From: Capnocytophaga haemolytica
GTDB taxonomy: Bacteria; Bacteroidota; Bacteroidia; Flavobacteriales; Flavobacteriaceae
Direction: 5' to 3'
Assembly (NCBI RefSeq): GCF_001553545.1
Contig: NZ_CP014227.1
Span: 2,090,501 to 2,154,500 of the forward strand
Length of the DNA stretch: 64,000 bases
Shown piece by piece: positions 34,803-43,490 of the stretch (position 1 is its first letter; the number at the start of each line of letters is the position of its first letter). The notes under the pieces were generated by a model. It made no database searches. It saw only the letters and a program-made list of their open reading frames with translations, and was not told the origin of the DNA. A program made the translations under genes and the position numbers.

Positions 34803-36710
34803 TTGCTGTTCCATTCTTTGGAAGTTGATTTTAGGGCGTTGTAAGAAGATAACGCTATCGATCTCTGCCTGCCTTGATTGGGGGTAAATACCTAATACAT
34901 CGAGGAGTAGGTAGTTCTTTTTGTGGAAATGTAGTAGGGAGGTCATCGGCTGGCGGTGGACATCTTGTAATCCTTGACTCCTGATGTAGCTCCTGACCGC
35001 AACAGGGGACAAAGTGTCCTGCTGAAAGACTTCAATGTGAGCTCCTTGCCTAATTACAACTGATTTCTGTCGACCTCTGCCTAAGATGAGCATTTCTTCA
35101 GAGTTTTCTAAGGTGTATTTATCATAAAAGAGCATTCCTTGGAAGAGAAAAACGGTTATCATCATCACAAGGAAGGTCTTGTAATGTGCAAAATGCCTGA
35201 AAAGAAGTAACGAGAATACGATTAGTAAGGAGAAAAGAAATAAAGTTGTGTTGAAATGAATATTTCTAACAATAAATTCCTCCTGATTTGCTATTATCCT
35301 TGTGAAATGACCCATCAAATGTACTAATTCATTCAAAGAAGACACCAAAATAGAAGGTAAAACACCTAAAACACCTAACAATAGAGCAAAAATACCTCCT
35401 ACAAGCACTGGATACAAGAGCGGGACTACAATTAGGTTTGACAAAAAGAACAACACAGGGAACTGGTGGAAATAATAGAGGCTCAGCGGTAAGACTATGA
35501 TCTGGGCGGAGAAACTTACCAATAACAATGACCATACTGCGTTTAGGAACTTGTTTTTAGGTTCCCATAATTGCTTCAGCCAAGGGTAAAACGTCAAAAT
35601 AGAAAATACAGCGCCGTAACTGAGCTGAAATCCAACGTCGTAGAGGTTGTAAGGGTTGCAAAGTAATAGCAGAAGCATTGAGATCATCAACGCATCGAAG
35701 CGCCCCACCCTCCGATTGAGCAATTGTGCCCATCCAATGAAGAGAAACATTATGGTGGCTCTTAAAACTGAGGGCGATAAACCTGCTATAAAAGCAAAAG
35801 AGCCTAATCCAAGTAGTAAAATGGCGTAACGGACATATCGGTAACCCCCCATATTAGGTAACTTTCGCAAAAATAAAAGCAATATCCAAGTAATGATCCC
35901 CACGTGTAGTCCCGAGATAGCCAAGATATGCACTGCCCCAGCATTAATGTAATTCTGATAAGTCTCTTGGTCTAAATCAGAACGATCACCAAGTAAAAGC
36001 GTTTTCAAAATCGCCGAAGTATCTCGAGGAAAAGAATCCTCTAACACTGTTTTCAACTTACTGCGAATCTTATCTGCAAAACCTCTAACGGAACTCACCG
36101 TTACCACCGTATTTTTATCAGAATAAGAAAGCACTTTCGCCCGCCAATGCACATATTTGTGCTCCATATAGCGCTTGTAGTTAAATTGAAACTGATACTG
36201 AGGAGGAGCAATCGTCTGACACGTACCTATAAAAGTAATCTGAGTATCTCGTTGTAGTGGGAGACTATCCAAGCTACAGTTTTTAACAATTTTACTCGGA
36301 AAGAAGCAAAGTAAATTGCCCGACATCGCTTTGCCATCGGCAGAATGAAGTCGGGCTTTATAAGTTATGCCATAGTCTTGCTTTGAGATACGTTCTATAA
36401 TCTCAGCCTGCAATATATAAGGTTTATTCTCTAAAAGTTGGTACGTATAATGTGATCTTTCAGAAGTGGGATTGTGTAAGTTTACTAATAATATACCACA
36501 AAAGAAAGAAGCTACAAAAGTATGTAACTCAAATCCCTTAGAGAATTTATACTGCTTAAGAGCTAATAACTGATGGAGTATCAATGTTACAATAAAGGTA
36601 ATAAAAACCAATAAACTAACTTGCCAAGATATGGGAATTACCTCAGAGAGAGCAATTCCACTGGCAACCCCAATCAGGATAACTAATATGACAGTATTTA
36701 CAAATCTCAC
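34770..36710 (-). CDS. comEC: ComEC/Rec2-type DNA uptake protein
   Basis: The 646-residue membrane protein has an N-terminal OB-like extracellular domain (about 60-205) and the Competence membrane domain with ILAISGLHVGIITWILL and many helices. The C-terminal metallo-beta-lactamase-like domain of Bacillus ComEC is missing or reduced to a short tail, as in many Bacteroidota. Family members form the inner-membrane channel for transforming DNA. Its first 4 bases overlap the C40 peptidase gene. Confidence 0.88.
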   Translation of the reverse strand: MRFVNTVILVILIGVASGIALSEVIPISWQVSLLVFITFIVTLILHQLLALKQYKFSKGFELHTFVASFFCGILLVNLHNPTSERSHYTYQLLENKPYILQAEIIERISKQDYGITYKARLHSADGKAMSGNLLCFFPSKIVKNCSLDSLPLQRDTQITFIGTCQTIAPPQYQFQFNYKRYMEHKYVHWRAKVLSYSDKNTVVTVSSVRGFADKIRSKLKTVLEDSFPRDTSAILKTLLLGDRSDLDQETYQNYINAGAVHILAISGLHVGIITWILLLFLRKLPNMGGYRYVRYAILLLGLGSFAFIAGLSPSVLRATIMFLFIGWAQLLNRRVGRFDALMISMLLLLLCNPYNLYDVGFQLSYGAVFSILTFYPWLKQLWEPKNKFLNAVWSLLLVSFSAQIIVLPLSLYYFHQFPVLFFLSNLIVVPLLYPVLVGGIFALLLGVLGVLPSILVSSLNELVHLMGHFTRIIANQEEFIVRNIHFNTTLFLFSLLIVFSLLLFRHFAHYKTFLVMMITVFLFQGMLFYDKYTLENSEEMLILGRGRQKSVVIRQGAHIEVFQQDTLSPVAVRSYIRSQGLQDVHRQPMTSLLHFHKKNYLLLDVLGIYPQSRQAEIDSVIFLQRPKINFQRMEQQLFLQQGEHHI

Positions 36711-37570
36711 ATAACTCGTTTTGCTAATCTGAATGTTTTTTGGTAGTATTCCTCACTTAGTGAAGAAATTACAACTCCTCTACGTGAAGACGAGTGTATA
36801 AACTTAATGTCGCCATCAATATCTACCACTAAACCCACGTGAGAGATACTTCTACCTCTCTCTGTTTTAAAGAATAACAAGTCGCCTACCTGAATATCCT
36901 CTAAATCAATCTTTCTGCCCTGCGTAGCCATCTCTTGTGATGAACGTGACAGCGATATGTCAATCGACTTGAAGGCTGTGCTTACAAAACCTGAGCAGTC
37001 CATACCATTACGTGTTACACCCGCGTGTCTATAGGGCGTACCTAAGTAAGAGAAGGCTGTATCCAACAACACCTTTTGCTGTTGTGTACCTGCCTTTCTT
37101 CTTGACATTGGCACTGCTATATCTGTCATATCAAGACCTTCTGGTTCCTCAATGAAAGTATCGTCATCTTCGGTGTCTTCTTGCATTCTTGCAGCGTATT
37201 CCTTAGTGTTGCGCGCTGAAGCATATCGTTTCTTCACCACTGTGTTATCACCATCAGCTATATTCTTATGTACTTTAGCCTTCTTAGAGACGACAGCTAC
37301 TCTGCGCGCAGATGCTTTCTTAGCACTTCCTCGTGAGGCTACAGCTCTCTTTGGGGAAAGTTTTGCTCTTTTCTTATGAGTTGCTGCCACTGTTCTTGCT
37401 GACCTTTTTTTCTTTGGGGGAGCAAACTTCTTCTTAGGTTTTCCCTTTAAGGCTGTTATTACCTCATCAGCCTTTGAACTACTAACATTACCTCGCTCAG
37501 CACCCATTGCTACAAATGATACTAAGCTAAAAACTAACGTAACTAATCTTAAAAATTTTACTATGTGCAT
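36707..37570 (-). CDS. NlpC/P60 (C40) cell-wall peptidase with basic linker
   Basis: The 287-residue exported protein has a signal peptide (about 1-23), a Lys/Arg/Ala-rich linker (about 38-110) and an NlpC/P60 domain (about 165-287) with catalytic C192 in GMDCSGFVS, H244 in ISHVGLVVD and H259 as third residue. Such enzymes cleave peptide stems of peptidoglycan. The linker resembles histone-H1 tails (KKRSARTVAATHKKRAKLS) and could bind anionic wall or lipid. It follows clpC by 42 bases and overlaps comEC by 4. Confidence 0.88.
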   Translation of the reverse strand: MHIVKFLRLVTLVFSLVSFVAMGAERGNVSSSKADEVITALKGKPKKKFAPPKKKRSARTVAATHKKRAKLSPKRAVASRGSAKKASARRVAVVSKKAKVHKNIADGDNTVVKKRYASARNTKEYAARMQEDTEDDDTFIEEPEGLDMTDIAVPMSRRKAGTQQQKVLLDTAFSYLGTPYRHAGVTRNGMDCSGFVSTAFKSIDISLSRSSQEMATQGRKIDLEDIQVGDLLFFKTERGRSISHVGLVVDIDGDIKFIHSSSRRGVVISSLSEEYYQKTFRLAKRVM

Positions 37571-37584
37571 ACTAATTTCTTAAT

Positions 37585-37605
37585 GCTCAGTTATTCAATC
37601 TGAGC
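37585..37605 (-). other. Short hairpin between clpC and the peptidase gene
   Basis: GCTCAG (37585-37590) pairs with CTGAGC (37600-37605) around a 9-base loop. No T run follows, so it is more likely an mRNA processing or attenuation structure than a terminator. Confidence 0.35.
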
Positions 37606-37612
37606 TCTTATA

Positions 37613-40156
37613 TTAAATAAATGTCCTTTCTTTTATCATTAAATGTTCATTTGCCTCATCCATATCAAAATGTACGTAATCGCCTTGTTTGATTTGGCTG
37701 GTTACAATCTCTTCAGCAAGCAAATCTTCCACATACTTTTGGATAGCCCGCTTAAGTGGACGGGCTCCATATTGCTTATCATATCCCTTTTCAGCAATGA
37801 ACTCCTTAGCCTTATCGCTAAGCTTAATTGCATAGCCTAAATCCTGAATACGTGAGTATAACTTACCTAACTCAATATCAATGATTCTAAAGATATCTTC
37901 CTTGCTAAGTGGATTAAACATTACCACATCATCTACACGATTCAGAAACTCAGGAGCAAACACTTTCTTCAAAGCATTCTCTATGATTGATTTCTCGTTA
38001 GCCTCTGATTGTGATGCTCTCGCAGAAGTCCCGAATCCTACCCCCTGTCCAAAGTCTTTCACTTGTCGGGCACCAATATTTGAAGTCATTATGATAATTG
38101 TATTCCTAAAATCAATCTTACGCCCCAAACTATCAGTTAGGAAGCCGTCATCAAGCACTTGCAACAGCATATTAAATACATCTGGATGTGCCTTCTCAAT
38201 TTCATCCAATAAGACCACTGAATAAGGCTTACGTCGTATCTTCTCTGTGAGCTGCCCCCCCTCTTCATAGCCTACATAGCCAGGAGGCGCACCTATCAAG
38301 CGCGATACAGAGAATTTCTCCATATACTCACTCATATCAATACGTACCATCGTCTCTTCTGAGTCAAACAATTCTCGTGCCAAAACCTTCGCAAGCTGTG
38401 TTTTTCCTACTCCCGTTTGCCCTAAAAAGATGAATGAACCTATTGGTTTATTAGGATCTTTCAAGCCTGTACGATTGCGTTTAATAGCCTTAACTACTTT
38501 ATCAACAGCCTCATCCTGCCCAATAATCTTAGCTTTCATCGTCTGAGCCAATGTGCCAAGTTTATTCATCTCTGTCTGTGCAATACGATTCACAGGCACC
38601 CCACTCATCATTGATACAACGTCTGCAATATGCTCTTCTGTGACCACATCACGATGTAATTTGGATTCCTCTTGCCATTTCTGATTCATCTCAGCTAAGG
38701 CTTGCTCAAGACCGCGTTCATTATCACGCAAACGAGCTGCTTCTTCAAACTGTTGGTGCTGTACTGCATTACTTTTAGCCTTTACCGCTTGCGACAAACG
38801 TTCCTCCATATCAGTGATATGTTTGGGAATCTTCAAATGATTGATATGTATTCGTGCTCCTGCCTCATCCAATGCATCTAATGCTTTATCTGGTAAATAT
38901 CGATCAGTAATATAGCGATTTGTGAGCTTCACACACGCTTCTATTGCCCCCTCAGTATAAGTTACATTATGATGTTCCTCATATTGTCTTTTTACATTGC
39001 GAAGTATCTGAATAGTCTCCTCTACACTAGTGGGCTCTACAATTACTTTCTGAAAACGACGCTCCAAAGCTCCATCTTTTTCAATTGATTGCCGATATTC
39101 ATCTAAGGTTGTAGCTCCAATACACTGTACTTCTCCACGTGCCAAAGCAGGTTTAAACATATTCGATGCATCCAAAGTTCCTGAAGCTCCTCCTGCCCCT
39201 ACTAAGGTATGAATCTCATCAATAAAAAGAATGATATCGTTATTCTTTTCCAACTCATTCATTATAGCCTTCATCCGCTCCTCAAACTGCCCGCGATACT
39301 TAGTGCCTGCTACTAATGAAGCTAAATCCAAAGTAACCACACGTTTGTTAAACAACACTCGCGACACTTTTTTCTCGTAAATTCTCAATGCCAACCCCTC
39401 TGCAATAGCACTCTTCCCTACTCCTGGCTCACCGATGAGCAGTGGGTTATTTTTCTTACGTCTACTCAGGATTTGCGACACACGCTCAATCTCCTTTTCA
39501 CGCCCCACTACTGGATCTAATTTACCCTGTTCAGCCAATGTAGTCAAGTCACGACCAAAGTTGTCAAGCACCGTTAGCTTACGCTGACGTTGTCCATTAG
39601 CATCATTCTCTTGGGCATCTTTATCGTTATTAACCCTATTAATTCTGTCGTTCTGAGGCAAACGATAATCGCGCTCATAACTATCAAACTCCTCTACTGA
39701 ATTCACTAAATAGCCTCCCTCGTGCTGTGAAGACTGTAAGTTATTGCGTACCAAATCATAATTAACCCCTATTTTATTAAATATCTTAGTAGTTGGGTCA
39801 TTCTCATTACGCAGGATGCTCAGCAATAAATGTGCTGTGTTGATAACATCATTCTGTGTACGTTTAGCCTCCAAGTAAGTAGTCTGCATCGCACGCTCAG
39901 CTTGTATGGTAAAATGTATTGAATTATAGTTTGCGGGGCTGAGCCCTCGCACTGAAGTTAGCGTGTGTATTTGCTGACGAAGTTTTTCTATATCAACTCC
40001 TAAATTCTGGAGTATTTCTATGGCTCTCCCCTCGCCTTCCTGTAGCATTGCCAAAATAAAATGCTCTGTGCCTACAGTCGATTGTCCTAAGCGGATTGCC
40101 TCGTCTTTGCTATATGTAAATATTCGTTTAACTCTTGGTGAAAAGTTGTCATTCAT
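37613..40156 (-). CDS. clpC: AAA+ unfoldase ClpC
   Basis: The 847-residue protein has two Clp_N repeats (about 1-145), a first AAA domain with Walker A GEPGVGKS, a UVR-type middle domain ([20 protein letters not shown]), and a second AAA domain with Walker [14 protein letters not shown] is a candidate ClpP-docking loop. ClpC feeds substrates to ClpP. I start at 40156 ([13 protein letters not shown]), preceded by AAGGAG 8 bases upstream, the clearest Shine-Dalgarno in the window; the longer frame from 40210 adds an unlikely basic leader. Confidence 0.94.
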   Translation of the reverse strand: MNDNFSPRVKRIFTYSKDEAIRLGQSTVGTEHFILAMLQEGEGRAIEILQNLGVDIEKLRQQIHTLTSVRGLSPANYNSIHFTIQAERAMQTTYLEAKRTQNDVINTAHLLLSILRNENDPTTKIFNKIGVNYDLVRNNLQSSQHEGGYLVNSVEEFDSYERDYRLPQNDRINRVNNDKDAQENDANGQRQRKLTVLDNFGRDLTTLAEQGKLDPVVGREKEIERVSQILSRRKKNNPLLIGEPGVGKSAIAEGLALRIYEKKVSRVLFNKRVVTLDLASLVAGTKYRGQFEERMKAIMNELEKNNDIILFIDEIHTLVGAGGASGTLDASNMFKPALARGEVQCIGATTLDEYRQSIEKDGALERRFQKVIVEPTSVEETIQILRNVKRQYEEHHNVTYTEGAIEACVKLTNRYITDRYLPDKALDALDEAGARIHINHLKIPKHITDMEERLSQAVKAKSNAVQHQQFEEAARLRDNERGLEQALAEMNQKWQEESKLHRDVVTEEHIADVVSMMSGVPVNRIAQTEMNKLGTLAQTMKAKIIGQDEAVDKVVKAIKRNRTGLKDPNKPIGSFIFLGQTGVGKTQLAKVLARELFDSEETMVRIDMSEYMEKFSVSRLIGAPPGYVGYEEGGQLTEKIRRKPYSVVLLDEIEKAHPDVFNMLLQVLDDGFLTDSLGRKIDFRNTIIIMTSNIGARQVKDFGQGVGFGTSARASQSEANEKSIIENALKKVFAPEFLNRVDDVVMFNPLSKEDIFRIIDIELGKLYSRIQDLGYAIKLSDKAKEFIAEKGYDKQYGARPLKRAIQKYVEDLLAEEIVTSQIKQGDYVHFDMDEANEHLMIKERTFI

Positions 40157-40261
40157 AATAAATCTCCTTCTTTTTGAAAACTGTATGAGCCTCCGCAAAA
40201 ACCATTCCATTTATGCCCTACCGTACATTTTGTCAGTTTCCACAATTCCAGTTTTCGGCGG

Positions 40262-40291
40262 TAAAATTACAAAAAAAATTAATACTACAAA
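40262..40291 (-). promoter_or_regulatory. Possible promoter of clpC
   Basis: On the minus strand TTTG (40291-40288), 18 bases, TAATTTTA (40269-40262), followed by CCGCC. The -7 box ends in A rather than G, like the box at 43071-43078. Confidence 0.45.
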
Positions 40292-40440
40292 CATTTTTAG
40301 GTAAAAATATTTTTAAAACATATATTTTTAGCCTTAAAGTAAGAGACTTTTTTCCTTCTCAAAACTGCCATTTTGTCAGGTATAGCAATGCTTTCAAGCA
40401 CCTATTCCACAAGAAAAAAATAATCACTCTCCTTATAATA

Positions 40441-40476
40441 AAAAAGAGCCAACTTTTAAAGTTAGCTCTCTTTTTT
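40441..40476 (-). terminator. Terminator of the porin gene
   Basis: A 12-base stem with one mismatch (40445-40456 with 40458-40469) followed on the minus strand by CTTTTTT. Confidence 0.85.
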
Positions 40477-40492
40477 ATATTTTCTTAAAAAA

Positions 40493-41791
40493 CTATTGCG
40501 CTTGTGCAGGAGCCTCAGTAGGCATTTCTACTTGCTCAATCATCACCTCCTCTACCTGCTTAGGTGCTTTATGGCTAAATAAAGTCGGACGAATTAACAA
40601 CTCTGCATAAGCCCAGTTCTGTACGCCACTTTTGCCTATACCCAACTCATCTGAAGCAAAATGATGTGAATAACCCACGTTCAATACTACATCTTGCATC
40701 AACTTATTGCTGTACACAAAGTCCAACTCGGTGCCTAAGTAACTCTTCGCCCCACTTGGGGTGACATTACGTGTGAAAACGTGTGGCATAAACAATAAAC
40801 TCGATTTCTCATTAAACTTCACATTTGCCTTTGCATAATAATCATTGAGACCAGTATCTCCTTCGGTGCTACCTACATAATACAAATCCATAAAGCCATT
40901 AAACTTGTGGTTCGTACCAAAAAGTGGCTTGAACTTCTTGATCTTATCGCCATCCTTTTTGCCGCTGAGCATTTCAGCGCCTAAGCCCACTAACACCTTT
41001 GGTAGCTGATAGGTAGCTTCTAAACGCCACTGATAAGCCGATACATCCGTTTTGTTGTACTTTCCAAATTGGTAATAAGCACTCGCTTCCAAAGTCAGTG
41101 CATTTATAGGGAATTTGCCGTACAGCCCTGTGGTTTGCATCTGCGATACCCCATCAGCACCTGTCGGGCTTGCTACATTCTGGAACCCTGTGTTCATAAA
41201 CAAGAAGCTCACCGTATTACCGTCCCACTTCTTGTTCAAATGCAAGAACTGCATCGCCTTATAGCTCGTTCCTTTAACAATTAGATAATCATTTCCTACG
41301 GTAGGCTGCCCTTGTTGATTAAAAGCCAGTGCCAAGTCTGCATCCCAGCCGTTGCTGTTGTACCTCACAAGTGCCCCATCGTGGAAACGCCCGTAGTGCG
41401 ACCAATCGAGCTCGCCCAATACGCGCTCATCATCGTACGAGAACACCTGACGCCCTAACTTCAAGCCCCAGCTATCACCCAATCGCAAGCCAGCCCACGC
41501 TTCGTAAACACCGAACTGTGTAGGCTGTTCGCCCACAGGTTGCCCTGCACTCCCCCACGTGAAGATTTGTTGCCCTGAAAGACGCAGCGTTAGCCAATCC
41601 TTTTCAAAGGTGCCGCCCAAACGTACGCGTTGCCCCACAAAGAATGCAGGCTCTGCCCCCGAAGGAAACACTGCCCCCTGACCGTGGCGATACTCCGCAC
41701 GCGACTTCAAATTAGCATCAATGCTAAAATCTTGTGCTGACAAAGTCGTTGCTGCCGCAACAAACAATGCACTCAAAACTAATTTTTTCAT
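40493..41791 (-). CDS. Alginate-export-type outer-membrane porin
   Basis: A 432-residue beta-barrel with signal peptide ending TLSAQD, conserved barrel stretches GRQVFSYDDERVLGELDWSHYGRFHDG and AYYQFGKYNKTDVSAYQWRLEATY, and a C terminus that continues into a Pro/Gln/Glu tail (QVEMPTEAPAQAQ). The alginate_exp (PF13372) family forms 18-stranded barrels for poly- or oligosaccharides or other large solutes; the substrate here is unknown. It lies 37 bases downstream of a decayed tandem copy. Confidence 0.85.
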   Translation of the reverse strand: MKKLVLSALFVAAATTLSAQDFSIDANLKSRAEYRHGQGAVFPSGAEPAFFVGQRVRLGGTFEKDWLTLRLSGQQIFTWGSAGQPVGEQPTQFGVYEAWAGLRLGDSWGLKLGRQVFSYDDERVLGELDWSHYGRFHDGALVRYNSNGWDADLALAFNQQGQPTVGNDYLIVKGTSYKAMQFLHLNKKWDGNTVSFLFMNTGFQNVASPTGADGVSQMQTTGLYGKFPINALTLEASAYYQFGKYNKTDVSAYQWRLEATYQLPKVLVGLGAEMLSGKKDGDKIKKFKPLFGTNHKFNGFMDLYYVGSTEGDTGLNDYYAKANVKFNEKSSLLFMPHVFTRNVTPSGAKSYLGTELDFVYSNKLMQDVVLNVGYSHHFASDELGIGKSGVQNWAYAELLIRPTLFSHKAPKQVEEVMIEQVEMPTEAPAQAQ

Positions 41792-41828
41792 ACTCGTTCC
41801 TTTTTAATTGATTACTTTAATTCTGTTG

Positions 41829-43037
41829 TTATTTTCTCAGTGTTTTTCTTACGAACAAATAAACTCGGGCGCAAGTACAGCCCTGCATAAGCTCAGTTCT
41901 GCACCCCTGTAAGGCTCGTCGTATACGCCTTTGAAGGTAGCAGATGTGAGTATCCCAAGTCAGGGTGACATCCTCCGAGAGATTGCAGTTGTAAATGCAA
42001 TCAATCTCAGTGCCTAAGTAGCGCGGATCGCCCGTAGTGTAAGCCACATTCTTGGTGAAAACGTGCGGCATCAGCAAAAGGCCGGAATCGTTGGTCAGTT
42101 GCAGGTGTAGCTTGCCAAAATAATCGTTCAAACCTGTGTAAGCGTAAAGCGACCCTACATAAAAAGACTCCATAAAGCCATTGAAACGTTGATTGGTACC
42201 GTATTGTGCGATGAAGCTCCTCGTGGTGTATTGCGCATAGTCCTCTGCCTTTGAACCGCCGATCATTTCCACTCCCGCCCCTACCAGCGCATCGTCATTG
42301 ATCAAATATTCGGCTTTCAGGTGTAGTTGATAGGCTTGCACTTGCATCGTATAATAAGCCCCGAACTGATAATAAGCGCTCGCTTCCATTGTCAGGTCAC
42401 CCATTGGGAACCAGCCGTGGATCCCTGTCGTCTGCATATTCGACGCCGCTCCGCCAGCCGTGTACTGATAGCCGCTATTGGTAAACAAGAAACTCAACAC
42501 GTTGTTCCCACTCCAATTATCACTCGCCCACGTTTTGTTCAGCCCGATGAACTGCATCGTTTTGTAGTTTAGTATATTATCTTCGGGTGGCGCCGCATAC
42601 TGAGGCATTCCCGAAGGTTGCCCACCTGTGAACTTTACCCCCTCGGCATTTCCTAAAAGTAGCTGCTGGTTGTACGATAGCACCGCACGCCCCACTTTAG
42701 CACTCCAACCTTCGTTCAGGCGCATCTTTCCCCATTTTTCATATCCTCCGATAACGGTCGGCTGTTCAAAAGAGCGCAACCCTACATCGCTCCACTTTAC
42801 AATTCGCTATTGAGGCAATCGAAGGGAAAACCCACGCGACTCAAACCTACTCCCCAAGCGAAACTGCCTACCAAAAAGTGGTTCGGGCATTATGTTTTTA
42901 CTCACTTGAGGTGCCGATATATAGGGGCGTATCCCTTTTAAGTTGAGATCTATGTTGAACTTAAAATCCTGTGCTGAGAGCCGTGTTGCAAGCAATCCGA
43001 CAAGAACACAAAATAGTAGTTTTTGCATAAATGTCAT
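41829..43037 (-). pseudogene. Decayed duplicate of the alginate-export-type porin
   Basis: At least three lesions break this copy. An in-frame TAG at 42807-42809 stands where the intact copy has Gln (…SGQQIFTW versus PQ*RIVKW, ungapped). About 20-30 residues of the barrel after LSYNQQLLLG are missing. Near the 3' end the frame shifts after DVTLTW, and the restored frame reads GYSHLLPSK ... GVQN*AYAGLYLRPSLF, where TGA replaces the Trp of GVQNWAYAELLIRP. Signal peptide (LLATRLSAQD) and most strands remain, and a good promoter is present. Confidence 0.9.
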
Positions 43038-43478
43038 TTTTATAGATCGTTAAGTTTTCTTTTCAGGCGGTAAAAGTACAGCTTTTTTATCATACAGCCA
43101 AACTTTTTATCAACTTTTTTATTTTCCTCTCAAAAACCTCCTCCACAAAAAAAGCCATCACCTTCCCTTTTAGTGGAGCATCGCATCGTATTTCGGTACC
43201 CCATTTTCATTTTTGAGCATTTTTTGTACTTTTTTCGCGTTTTTTACTCATTTTGGTGTTACTTTTGCCTTTTTTTGTGTTACACTCGTCTTCCTACACG
43301 TTACATTTGTGTTCCTACACGTTACACTCGCGTTCCTACATGTTACACTCGCGTTCCTACACGTTACATTTGTGTTGCTCCGCGTTACTCTTGCATTTTT
43401 TCACGTTACTCTCGTGTTCCTTCGCGTTACTCTCGTATATTTTCGCGGTACTTTTGTGTATTTTAGTCGTATTTTTGC
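43038..43478. other. 441-bp intergenic region between ccsA and the porin pseudogene
   Basis: The region holds the pseudogene promoter (43071-43102), an AT-rich stretch, and the 21-bp array. Open frames of 90-97 codons across it result only from the array's 7-codon period and show no protein-like signal. Confidence 0.7.
43071..43102 (-). promoter_or_regulatory. Promoter of the porin pseudogene and possibly its intact copy
   Basis: On the minus strand TTTG (43102-43099), 20 bases, TACTTTTA (43078-43071), one base off consensus. The intact porin 1.2 kb downstream has no other obvious promoter. Confidence 0.55.
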
Positions 43479-43490
43479 CTAAAAAAGTCG
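43259..43490 (+). repeat. 21-bp tandem array with promoter-like units, about 11 copies
   Basis: The anchor TTAC or GTA(C/T) recurs every 21 bases without slippage at 43259, 43280, 43301, 43322, 43343, 43364, 43385, 43406, 43427, 43448 and 43469. A typical unit is CGTTACACTCGCGTTCC plus TACA. Five units carry a perfect TANNTTTG on the plus strand (43260, 43302, 43365, 43449, 43470). The last units overlap the 3' end of ccsA. Confidence 0.93.

Larger units (their letters stand above)
40157..40492. other. 336-bp intergenic region upstream of clpC
   Basis: It contains the ClpC Shine-Dalgarno and promoter and the porin terminator; the AT-rich middle (about 40300-40430) shows nothing I can name. 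Confidence 0.6.

Noticed and set aside
40157..40210. Longer start of clpC at 40210
   Set aside because: The ATG at 40156 has AAGGAG upstream and matches the usual ClpC N terminus; the extension is basic and of low quality.
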